Below, one piece after another: positions 1-6,530 of a stretch of DNA of 19,001 bases (position 1 is the first letter of the stretch; every line of letters begins with the position of its first letter). The stretch comes from Bin55 sp028819195. GTDB lineage: Bacteria; Pseudomonadota; Gammaproteobacteria; Pseudomonadales; Azotimanducaceae. The notes beneath the pieces were generated by a model. It ran no database searches. It was not told the origin of the DNA and was given only the letters and a program-made list of their open reading frames with translations. The position numbers and the translations under genes were made by a program. Location of the stretch: positions 1-19,001 of the forward strand of contig JAPPMF010000020.1 in assembly GCA_028819195.1 (NCBI GenBank). Direction: 5' to 3'.

Positions 1-53
<53 letters not shown>

Positions 54-54
54 C

Positions 55-82
55 TTGTATTTTGTAAATATATATGTACAAT
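55..82 (+). promoter_or_regulatory. Possible sigma70 promoter for the metalloprotease-like gene
   Basis: A TTGTAT box at 55-60 and a TACAAT box at 77-82 are separated by 16 bases. Both resemble the -35 and -10 consensus and lie about 60 bases before the chosen start at 145. The -35 box is only five bases from the C tract, so the upstream context is uncertain. The second copy of the gene has no equivalent sequence because the repeat does not extend this far. Confidence 0.4.
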
Positions 83-92
83 ACACACTTGA

Positions 93-110
93 GAAAGCAT
101 TATCGCTTTC
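93..110 (+). repeat. Small inverted repeat in the 5' leader
   Basis: GAAAGC and GCTTTC form a perfect six-base stem around a six-base loop, between the candidate promoter and the ribosome binding site. It could be an mRNA hairpin or an operator half-site. There is no T-tract, so it is not a standard terminator. It occurs once in the window. Confidence 0.35.
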
Positions 111-144
111 ACTGACTCATACTTTTACCCAAAGGAAACTGTTT

Positions 145-1173
145 ATGAAAACACATAAAATTATCATTGGTATGTTAATATTACTAGGCGTGTCAACGTA
201 TGCCGACAACGACCCTGCTTATGGATTTACCGAGGCAGGCTGCCAAGGCAACTGGGTATGGGTTTCGGACTGGATTAAATTGTATGACCTTGACTATGAT
301 TTTCAATCGTACTATTTGCAAGCGGATGGACCAGATCATTGTCGTCCGTTTGAAGAAGAAGTAATAGCCACGGGTACACCGGAGCCATCAACAGGTACAG
401 GTGGCGGTGGTTCTTCAAATGGTGGCGGTGGTGGAAGAAACAACGGTAATTCTAATGTATCCTCAGGTAACGGCACAGTCGACCCGGCGACCGTGTTTAA
501 TGACGAAATGAATGAAAAGTTCAAAGACTGTTGGGTTCAGCAGTTTGCACCGTTAAGCGAAGTCAAAAATTGGATTGGAGAACACACTGAAGCATTGTGG
601 ACTAGCGCCCCTGATGCTGCTTGGTCGGTAAGTCACGAAGACCACGGCGCAAATGGAGTAGTTAACTACAATAATTGGAAAGAGTTAACGGCTTACATTT
701 TCCCCTCTGTAATCAATAAAACCGCACAAGCTAGGGGAGTCAAGTTTGAGCATATGCTACTGTACACACAGATGCACGAATACGTTCACTTGTTGCAATG
801 GACACACGACCAAACCGATGCTGACGGCATCTATGTACCGTCACCGTATGAGTTTTTCTATTTGGAGGCGGAAGCATACAAAACTGTGGATAAGTGGTGG
901 CGAGCGCACTTCGGTTCAGGCCCACCAGTCCTATCAAACGCGAATACAAAAAACCTTCCAAGGGGATTTAGGAACAAAAGAAAGAAATATAAAGAATACG
1001 AAGAAAAACAAGCCAACGGAACACTTACAGAAGACGATGAGAAAGAGATGGAAAAGTTAGAAAAGTGGTTTAAAGATCCAGAGAATCTTCCCGGCCTCCT
1101 AGACGGAAAAGCCGGCGGCTATGATCCGAACCTAGACGTTGAATGCGATCTAGGCGAGAACGCTAGCGAGTAA
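145..1173 (+). CDS. Secreted HExxH metalloprotease-like protein (copy 1, full length)
   Basis: The start at 145 follows an AAAGGA ribosome binding site and gives a signal peptide of about 20 residues ending in TYA; the longer frame from a TTG at 55 has neither. The mature 342-residue precursor has a short N-terminal part with two cysteines, a Gly/Ser/Asn-rich linker (about residues 80-118), then a compact domain. That domain contains HEYVH (H211, E212, H215), a zinc-binding HExxH motif, followed 20-28 residues later by conserved glutamates E236, E241 and E243 that could supply the third ligand, as in gluzincins. Two further cysteines bracket the domain. The tail is highly charged. The motif layout recalls DUF4157-like zincins, but I do not recognise the family. 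The next gene starts 5 bp downstream, so the two are probably co-translated. Seen: signal peptide, linker, motif. Inferred: protease activity in the periplasm or outside the cell. Confidence 0.75.
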   Translation: MKTHKIIIGMLILLGVSTYADNDPAYGFTEAGCQGNWVWVSDWIKLYDLDYDFQSYYLQADGPDHCRPFEEEVIATGTPEPSTGTGGGGSSNGGGGGRNNGNSNVSSGNGTVDPATVFNDEMNEKFKDCWVQQFAPLSEVKNWIGEHTEALWTSAPDAAWSVSHEDHGANGVVNYNNWKELTAYIFPSVINKTAQARGVKFEHMLLYTQMHEYVHLLQWTHDQTDADGIYVPSPYEFFYLEAEAYKTVDKWWRAHFGSGPPVLSNANTKNLPRGFRNKRKKYKEYEEKQANGTLTEDDEKEMEKLEKWFKDPENLPGLLDGKAGGYDPNLDVECDLGENASE

Positions 1174-1178
1174 ACCGC

Positions 1179-2489
1179 ATGAAAACTACCTCGCTCCCAC
1201 TATGGTTAGGTGCCGGTGGACTCGGTTTCATTGGACTAACGATTGGAGTTTTCTTGTGGTTAAGTCCCCCGCGGTCAATACCCCCTGACCCCCCGGCGAT
1301 ACCCACCACCACCAACCTAATCGCGAGTCCGACTCCAACGGCCCCAACCGTTGTTGATTCACCGCCAGTCACCCTTACCAGTCCTACCCTACCCCCGATT
1401 GATTACCCCCCCGGGTCGGTCGGCCACGCGTGTGGAGTAAATGAATTTCCACCGCATCACTGGTACTCCGATCTAGACTCGGATACGAGTTATAGTTTGG
1501 AAAATGACCCCTTTGATAGCAATGGCGACTGGAAGGTGTTGGAAGGAGAATGTCAGGTGGCGTTAGACAACCAGCTTAACGCGACTAACCCGTACCTTTG
1601 GTTTGATAACACCAAGAACCGCCAGTTTGCGTTCATCGTCACCGATAAGCCGTTGACCTTTGCCCGACTATTTGCTGATCCAGTCGGTGATCTCGCGCGC
1701 GTTCAGGACGCGTTAGCGCGCCCCGAATGTCAACTCGGCGAGAACGCCGAAAGCCACTGGCAACTTCACGACACCTGTCACGCCGACGCCTTGCTCAACT
1801 ATGCGCTCATCACGCGGTTCTGCTACAACGAGGGAGTGAGGAATCGTACGCGGCAATATTACTGGAATAACGAAACGCCAGAACAAGATCGCAGTATGTG
1901 GATCCAAGATTTGGAAAGCGCTTGGGTACGCAGAAAGTGTAAAACCCTAGACCCGACTCTCAATTTGCAGTCGGAGGTGCATACCGAATTACGGGCGCAG
2001 CTCAGGACGCTTTATCCAGCCGCGCCGAAGCGAGACTTGGACGGAATCCTGATTGAATTAGCGGCTAGACTAGGCGATGACGCCGCCGCCTTAACCAAGA
2101 CGGTGTTTCGTCCGTATGACAAAATTTATTCTGATGAAGGGTATAAATACGGACCCCTCGCCGGGTGGTTTACCAACTTGTTCGAACCCGCCCGACTGTT
2201 TACCAAGCTGTCACCCAGTGTCGAGCGCTTGCGTCAACTCGTCCCTTTGTTTGGAAAAAATATCGGCGACGACGGGGGTAAATTTATCCAGTTTGACCAC
2301 GAAGCGCTGGTGCAACACTTATGCACGCCACCTTATTACAATACTTTGAGCGACAGCTTAATCGCCCCCGATCCACCGAGTTGTCGTGAAATCATTAACG
2401 AATTACGACAGGAAGCACTCCACCTGCCAATGCTAGAAGCGATCGCGACCTTCGAAGACGTCGCAATGCGCCTTGAAGTCTACGAATAA
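1179..2489 (+). CDS. Membrane-anchored exported protein with eight conserved cysteines (copy 1)
   Basis: This 436-residue protein is not recognised. It starts with a single hydrophobic segment (about residues 8-27), likely an uncleaved signal anchor. A disordered Pro/Thr/Ser-rich linker follows to about residue 80, then a roughly 350-residue domain with eight cysteines. All eight are conserved in the second copy at 3580-4899, which fits up to four disulfides in an oxidising periplasm. Conserved blocks include NPYLWFD, PLTFARLFADPVGDLARVQ and TFEDVAMRLEVYE at the C-terminus. It begins 5 bp after the metalloprotease-like gene. That spacing is identical in both copies, so the two proteins probably act together, perhaps as enzyme and partner, substrate or inhibitor. 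It is richer in G+C than the housekeeping genes downstream. Function is unknown and no catalytic motif was identified. Confidence 0.75.
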   Translation: MKTTSLPLWLGAGGLGFIGLTIGVFLWLSPPRSIPPDPPAIPTTTNLIASPTPTAPTVVDSPPVTLTSPTLPPIDYPPGSVGHACGVNEFPPHHWYSDLDSDTSYSLENDPFDSNGDWKVLEGECQVALDNQLNATNPYLWFDNTKNRQFAFIVTDKPLTFARLFADPVGDLARVQDALARPECQLGENAESHWQLHDTCHADALLNYALITRFCYNEGVRNRTRQYYWNNETPEQDRSMWIQDLESAWVRRKCKTLDPTLNLQSEVHTELRAQLRTLYPAAPKRDLDGILIELAARLGDDAAALTKTVFRPYDKIYSDEGYKYGPLAGWFTNLFEPARLFTKLSPSVERLRQLVPLFGKNIGDDGGKFIQFDHEALVQHLCTPPYYNTLSDSLIAPDPPSCREIINELRQEALHLPMLEAIATFEDVAMRLEVYE

Positions 2490-2872
2490 CCTCCCAAACA
2501 GCCCCGTCCAGTTAGCTGAAACAACACTCCTTAATAGAGGGATAATATTCGATCATTCCACGGGTTTCCGCTCCTACGTGAGCGATTCTGCCCGCTTGTT
2601 GTCGAGAACTGACGATTTAAATAGTTTTGCGTTGGCGTATCATTGATCCGATCCCCCGCCACCTTCGCCCGCGCCACTTCACAGAACTCAGGCAACTCAG
2701 CAGGAATAGCCGGCGTTTGCGGTTGATAACACGTTAAATCAGTCATCTAGCAACGTCCGGGCGACATTTTCGTCACTACCCGACCTTCCATTCCTCGATC
2801 AAGTAAATGAAGTAGGCCCCCAGTACCAGGCCCGAGCGACCCTCAACCGCCGGCTCACCTGATCCGGCAGCC
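2490..2872. other. Repeated intergenic tail between the two module copies
   Basis: No plus-strand gene is apparent. All but the last 50 bases are identical to 4900-5233. It contains a short inverted repeat (CGCTC and GAGCG, 2569-2584) with no T-tract, a 71-codon minus-strand ORF listed separately, and a short minus-strand frame ending at 2776. No clear promoter was found before the second protease copy. This suggests that copy depends on read-through transcription or is silent. Confidence 0.6.
2531..2746 (-). CDS. Small ORF in repeat tail, doubtful (copy 1)
   Basis: An ATG-started 71-codon frame runs opposite to the module genes. No ribosome binding site precedes it, and the product resembles nothing I recognise; it is Pro-rich at the N-terminus and Arg/Ser-rich toward the end. 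An identical copy lies at 4941-5156. The identity is at the DNA level, with no substitutions to show codon-level constraint, so the ORF may be incidental to a conserved repeat. Confidence 0.2.
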   Translation of the reverse strand: MTDLTCYQPQTPAIPAELPEFCEVARAKVAGDRINDTPTQNYLNRQFSTTSGQNRSRRSGNPWNDRILSLY

Positions 2873-3574
2873 GTGTTTGACGACGAAATGAATGAAATTT
2901 TCAAAGACTGTTGGGTTCAGCAGTTTGCAACGTTAAGCGAAGTCAAAAATTGGATTGAAGAACACACTGAAGCATTGTGGACTAGCGCCCCTGATGCGGC
3001 TTGGTCGGTAAGTCACGAAGAACTCGACGTAAACGGAGTAGTTAACTACAATAAGTGGAAAGAGTTAACGGCTTACATTTTTCCCACCGAAATTAGTAAA
3101 ACCGCAACAGCTAGGGGAGTCAAGTTTGAGCATATGCTACTGTACGCACAGATGCACGAATACGTTCACTTGTTGCAATGGACACACGACCAAACCGATG
3201 ATGACGGCATCTATGTACCGTCACCGTATGAGTTTTTCTATATGGAAAAGGAAGACTATAACACAGTAGATAAGTGGTGGCGAGCGCGCTTCGGTTCAGG
3301 CCCACCAGTCCTATCAAACGCGAATACAAAAAACCTTCCAAGGGGATTTAGGAACAAAAGAAAGAGATATAAAGAATTGGAAGAAAAGATAGCCAACGGA
3401 GAAGAACTTATAGTCGACGAAAAGAAGGACATTGACGAACCCGCAGAAATGGAAGAATTAGAGAAATGGTTTAAAGATCCAGAGCATCTTCCCGGCCTCC
3501 TAGACGGAAAAGCCGGCGGTTATGATCCGAATCTAGATGTTGAATGCGATCTAGGCGAGAGTGCGAGCGAGTAA
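2873..3574 (+). CDS. Metalloprotease-like domain, copy 2, lacking signal peptide
   Basis: This frame encodes the catalytic domain of the copy-1 protein without its signal peptide, N-terminal cysteine pair or glycine linker. The HEYVH motif, the three downstream glutamates and the two domain cysteines are all kept. There is a roughly seven-residue insertion in the charged tail. The frame is open back to 2816 but offers only a GTG at 2873 or an ATG at 2888, and neither has a visible ribosome binding site. It keeps a clean reading frame despite divergence, so it has been under selection or was recently exchanged with copy 1. It may be a cytoplasmic variant, a silent donor cassette, or a 5'-truncated pseudogene. 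The partner gene starts 5 bp after its stop, as in copy 1. Confidence 0.55.
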   Translation: MFDDEMNEIFKDCWVQQFATLSEVKNWIEEHTEALWTSAPDAAWSVSHEELDVNGVVNYNKWKELTAYIFPTEISKTATARGVKFEHMLLYAQMHEYVHLLQWTHDQTDDDGIYVPSPYEFFYMEKEDYNTVDKWWRARFGSGPPVLSNANTKNLPRGFRNKRKRYKELEEKIANGEELIVDEKKDIDEPAEMEELEKWFKDPEHLPGLLDGKAGGYDPNLDVECDLGESASE

Positions 3575-3579
3575 GACTC

Positions 3580-4899
3580 ATGAAAACTGCCTCGCGCAAA
3601 CTATGGTTAGGCGCCAGTGGACTCGGTCTCATTGGACTAGCAATTGGAGTTTTCTTATGGTTAAGTACTCCGCGGTCTATACCCGCTGAACTTCCTGATA
3701 TACCCAGCGCCACCAATCTGAGCGCGAGTCCGCCGCCAACGGCCCCAACCGTTGTTGATTCACCGCCAGTCACCCTTACCAGTCCTACCCTACCCCCGAT
3801 TGATTACCCCCCCGGGTCGATCGGCCATGAATGTGGAGTAAACGAATTTCCACCTTATCACTGGTACTCCAATCAAGACTCGGTGGCACGGCGTGGTTTG
3901 GCAAATTCCCCCTACGATAGCAACGGCGACTGGAAGGAGTTGGAAGGGGAATGTCAGGCGGCGTTAGACAACCAGTTTAACGCGACTAACCCGTACCTTT
4001 GGTTTGACGCCACCAAGAACCGCCTGTTTGCGTTTGTCGTCATCGATAAGCCGTTGACCTTTGCCCGACTATTTGCTGATCCAGTCGGTGATCTCGCGCG
4101 CGTTCAGGAAGCGTTAGCGCGCCCCGAGTGTCAACTCGGCGAGAATGCCGAAAGCAACTGGCAACTGCACGAAACCTGTCACGCCGATGCACTACTCAAC
4201 TATGCGCTGATCACGCGGTTTTGCTACAACGACGGGGTGAGGAATCGTACGCGGCAATATTACTGGGAAGAGGATAACCCGACTCCGACCCAAGATCGCA
4301 GTATGTGGATACAACGTCTGGAAGGTGCCTGGGTGGATTTGCAATGTGAATCGTTAGACCCAACTCTCAATTTACAGTCGGAGGTACATACCGAATTACG
4401 GGTGCAGCTCAGGATGCTTTACCCAGCCGCGCCGAAGCGGGACTTGGACGGAATCCTGATTGAATTAGCGGCTAGACTAGGTGATGACGCCGCCGCGCTG
4501 ACCCGAACCGTGATTCGTCTATATGACAAAATTTATTCTGATGAAGGGTATAAACACGGGCGTTTTGCGGATTGGTTTACCAACTTGTTCGAACCCACCA
4601 AACTGTTTACCAAGCATCCACCGAGTGTTGACCGTTTGCGTCAAATCCTGCCGCTGTTTTCCAAAAATATCGGCGCTGGAGGCGGCAGCTTCATGGTGAT
4701 TGATCATGAAGCTCTGGTGCAACATTTATGTACGCCCCCCTATTTCACCAATTTATCGGAAGATGACATCATTGCCGACTCCGATAGTTGTCGTACCGTC
4801 ATCAATGAATTACGGCTGCAGATAGATAACAACCGAGTTATGCAGGAATTGATAGCGACCTTCGAAGACGTCGCAATGCGCCTTGAAGTCTACGAATAA
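3580..4899 (+). CDS. Membrane-anchored exported protein with eight conserved cysteines (copy 2)
   Basis: This 439-residue paralogue of the protein at 1179-2489 has the same N-terminal hydrophobic anchor, Pro-rich linker and eight cysteines. The chosen ATG matches the copy-1 start and lies 5 bp after the preceding stop; an upstream GTG in the same frame would overlap the previous gene and bury the anchor, so it was rejected. Differences from copy 1 cluster in the early part of the domain, around the TRQYYW segment, and near the C-terminus. The linker block before GVNEF is identical at DNA level. Unlike the truncated protease copy upstream, this gene is intact, so it may be expressed independently or by read-through. 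Function is unknown. Confidence 0.7.
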   Translation: MKTASRKLWLGASGLGLIGLAIGVFLWLSTPRSIPAELPDIPSATNLSASPPPTAPTVVDSPPVTLTSPTLPPIDYPPGSIGHECGVNEFPPYHWYSNQDSVARRGLANSPYDSNGDWKELEGECQAALDNQFNATNPYLWFDATKNRLFAFVVIDKPLTFARLFADPVGDLARVQEALARPECQLGENAESNWQLHETCHADALLNYALITRFCYNDGVRNRTRQYYWEEDNPTPTQDRSMWIQRLEGAWVDLQCESLDPTLNLQSEVHTELRVQLRMLYPAAPKRDLDGILIELAARLGDDAAALTRTVIRLYDKIYSDEGYKHGRFADWFTNLFEPTKLFTKHPPSVDRLRQILPLFSKNIGAGGGSFMVIDHEALVQHLCTPPYFTNLSEDDIIADSDSCRTVINELRLQIDNNRVMQELIATFEDVAMRLEVYE

Positions 4900-5292
4900 C
4901 CTCCCAAACAGCCCCGTCCAGTTAGCTGAAACAACACTCCTTAATAGAGGGATAATATTCGATCATTCCACGGGTTTCCGCTCCTACGTGAGCGATTCTG
5001 CCCGCTTGTTGTCGAGAACTGACGATTTAAATAGTTTTGCGTTGGCGTATCATTGATCCGATCCCCCGCCACCTTCGCCCGCGCCACTTCACAGAACTCA
5101 GGCAACTCAGCAGGAATAGCCGGCGTTTGCGGTTGATAACACGTTAAATCAGTCATCTAGCAACGTCCGGGCGACATTTTCGTCACTACCCGACCTTCCA
5201 TTCCTCGATCAAGTAAATGAAGTAGGCCCCCAGCTCCAGGCACGAGCGACCCGCAGTACCGCAACCAGTGAACGCAATCGTAACTTTACCGG
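4900..5292. other. Repeated tail between module copy 2 and hda
   Basis: This stretch separates convergent genes. It repeats 2490-2823 exactly, then diverges near 5250. It contains the second copies of the CGCTC/GAGCG inverted repeat and of the 71-codon minus-strand ORF. No convincing rho-independent terminator was seen for either converging transcript. Confidence 0.6.
4941..5156 (-). CDS. Small ORF in repeat tail, doubtful (copy 2)
   Basis: This is identical in sequence to the 71-codon frame at 2531-2746. Here it lies downstream of hda on the same strand, so it could be read from the hda transcript. No ribosome binding site is visible and the product is not recognised. Confidence 0.2.
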   Translation of the reverse strand: MTDLTCYQPQTPAIPAELPEFCEVARAKVAGDRINDTPTQNYLNRQFSTTSGQNRSRRSGNPWNDRILSLY

Positions 5293-5296
5293 TCAC
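5186..5296 (-). CDS. Possible 36-residue ORF coupled to the hda stop
   Basis: A GTG at 5296 overlaps the hda stop in a GTGA arrangement, the same coupling used by true genes in this window. The 36-residue product ends in a hydrophobic and acidic stretch, LGAYFIYLIEEWKVG. Its 3' half lies in the duplicated tail, and the matching frame upstream of the first repeat tail is also open. It could be a small protein or the remnant of a larger one. The evidence is only the overlap and the amphipathic look. Confidence 0.25.
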   Translation of the reverse strand: MTGKVTIAFTGCGTAGRSCLELGAYFIYLIEEWKVG

Positions 5297-5937
5297 AAAT
5301 CGAGTACCTTTTTGACGAACGGGATCGTGATTCGTCGATCGTGGGTGATGGACTCGTTTTCGAATGTGTCAAGAAGGTGAACGAGCATTGTTTGAGAACG
5401 ACCAACGTACTTAAAGATGAACTGCAATACCTCGTCTGATAAATCAAATCCTCGGGTCCGAGCCAGTTGTTGTACTAGCAACAATTTTTCATGATCTCGC
5501 AACGGTTGCAATTGATACGGTTGAAAGGTTGCTAAACGTGAACGCAAGTCAATAAATCTGAATTCGTACTCAATGACACTTTTTCGCGCGGTGATAACGA
5601 GTCGATTCCCTAATCGTTGCAGTCTTTCGTATAACTCGAAAATACGTTTCTCTTCTTCCTTAGATCCCAACCAAATTTCGATCGAATCTAAAACCACAAG
5701 CTCGAAATGCTCGATCCCATGAAGACGATACGAAATCTCGTCCACCAAAAGGGAATTGTCAATACGATCGACCAGAATATGAGCTAAATGAGTTTTACCT
5801 AAACCGGAAGCCCCGTAAAGCCACGTATCTTGGGGTGAAAACAAAGTTTCGAAAAGTCCTTCATTTACTCCAACTCGAAAGGCTTGTTCAGAGTACTCAT
5901 CCTGCGGTCGAAGTTTGAGTGAGTTTATCCGATTCAA
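5293..5937 (-). CDS. hda: DnaA regulatory inactivator Hda
   Basis: A 214-residue AAA+ protein resembling the nucleotide-binding part of DnaA. Hda works with the sliding clamp to stimulate ATP hydrolysis by DnaA after initiation, preventing re-replication. Visible features are a Walker A loop GASGLGKT (residues 42-49), a Walker B-like LVVLDSIE, an RSRL arginine-finger region and the C-terminal ITIPFVKKVLDL typical of Hda. The start is a TTG overlapping the stop of the phosphatidyltransferase gene (TTGA), so it is translationally coupled. The N-terminus has INSLKL where E. coli Hda carries the clamp-binding QLSLPL, so clamp contact may be altered. Length and C-terminus fit the family well. Confidence 0.9.
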   Translation of the reverse strand: MNRINSLKLRPQDEYSEQAFRVGVNEGLFETLFSPQDTWLYGASGLGKTHLAHILVDRIDNSLLVDEISYRLHGIEHFELVVLDSIEIWLGSKEEEKRIFELYERLQRLGNRLVITARKSVIEYEFRFIDLRSRLATFQPYQLQPLRDHEKLLLVQQLARTRGFDLSDEVLQFIFKYVGRSQTMLVHLLDTFENESITHDRRITIPFVKKVLDL

Positions 5938-6530
5938 GGGATGCCGTCGGTATTCGATGAATATGGGGAAGAATTCCCATGTTCAGACGCTTTTTTACTC
6001 CATACAAAGACGTAAGCTGCGCCGGATACAAAAGCTGACACGGCCACCACCCAAAAACCAATCGGATCGACAATCGATTGTAGCGCTTGACCGGCTGATT
6101 CGTTAGCTAACGACAGCACGATCAACGCGAGCAAGACAACTTGCAACACCGTATTCAATTTACTGACGAATAAAGGTTGTACTTCTAATGTTTTGAAGAG
6201 TAGACGATATAACACGGCCCCTAAGAGAATGACAAATTCACGTGCAAATACGACAACTGTGAGCCAGAGTGGTATAGAACCATGCAACGTGAGTAGCACA
6301 ACCACTGTCCCAAAAGTAAGTTTATCGGCAATGGGATCGACAATCTGTCCAAATCGTGTCTCCCAACCAAATTTCCGTGCTAGCAAGCCATCGAACAAAT
6401 CTGTTAGCCCAGCTAAAACCAGCAAAATCAGCACCGTATACCAGTACTCTTGTAGCATACAGTACCCGATCGGTACAACGAGCAATAGTCGCGTTAAAGT
6501 AATCGCGTTAGGCAGTTGAGCGATCATCAT
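5934..6530 (-). CDS. CDP-alcohol phosphatidyltransferase (PgsA-like)
   Basis: A 198-residue inner membrane enzyme of the CDP-alcohol phosphatidyltransferase family, which transfers a phosphatidyl group from CDP-diacylglycerol to an alcohol; glycerol 3-phosphate is likely. The signature DGxxARx8GxxxDxxxD is intact at residues 47-69. Several hydrophobic segments surround it, and the N-terminal LPNAITLTRL is characteristic. The ATG start overlaps the DUF2066 stop as ATGA, and the 3' end overlaps hda, so all three genes form one coupled operon. In other gammaproteobacteria a PgsA-like paralogue lies here. Whether this is the sole phosphatidylglycerophosphate synthase cannot be decided from the window. 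Confidence 0.88.
   Translation of the reverse strand: MMIAQLPNAITLTRLLLVVPIGYCMLQEYWYTVLILLVLAGLTDLFDGLLARKFGWETRFGQIVDPIADKLTFGTVVVLLTLHGSIPLWLTVVVFAREFVILLGAVLYRLLFKTLEVQPLFVSKLNTVLQVVLLALIVLSLANESAGQALQSIVDPIGFWVVAVSAFVSGAAYVFVWSKKASEHGNSSPYSSNTDGIP

Larger units (their letters stand above)
481..2840 (+). repeat. Direct tandem repeat, unit 1
   Basis: This unit carries the catalytic part of the protease-like gene, the whole eight-cysteine gene and a 350 bp non-coding tail. It recurs at 2861-5250, about 2.4 kb downstream, in the same orientation. Identity is uneven. Coding parts differ by many substitutions and small indels, whereas 2445-2823 matches 4855-5233 without a mismatch by eye. An 84-base stretch (1335-1418, matching 3736-3819) is also identical. 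The left edge lies inside the first gene, just after its glycine-rich linker. Confidence 0.9.
2861..5250 (+). repeat. Direct tandem repeat, unit 2
   Basis: This is the second copy of the unit at 481-2840, separated from it by about 20 bases. It begins at the sequence matching the end of the glycine-rich linker of copy 1, so the leader, signal peptide, linker and promoter are not duplicated. It ends in the tail before hda, where similarity stops after about 5250. The last 17 bases before the break carry three mismatches to copy 1. Confidence 0.9.

Noticed and set aside
55..144. N-terminal extension of the first protease-like gene from a TTG at 55
   Set aside because: It would remove the signal peptide from the N-terminus, has no ribosome binding site, and the ATG at 145 has both.
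740..961. Antisense 73-codon ORF, repeated at 3120-3341
   Set aside because: It lies opposite the HExxH coding region in both copies. Conservation is explained by the sense gene; there is no start signal of its own.
1163..1372. Antisense ORFs opposite the Pro-rich linker (also 3471-3773)
   Set aside because: Shadows of Pro/Thr codon runs giving Gly/Val-rich products, with no ribosome binding site.
2569..2584. CGCTC/GAGCG inverted repeat as a terminator
   Set aside because: Only a five-base stem and no T-tract; it is kept as a minor element of the repeat tail.
481..5250. CRISPR array or insertion sequence as explanation for the repeats
   Set aside because: The unit is 2.4 kb, present twice, contains no transposase and no terminal inverted repeats, and there are no short spaced repeats.
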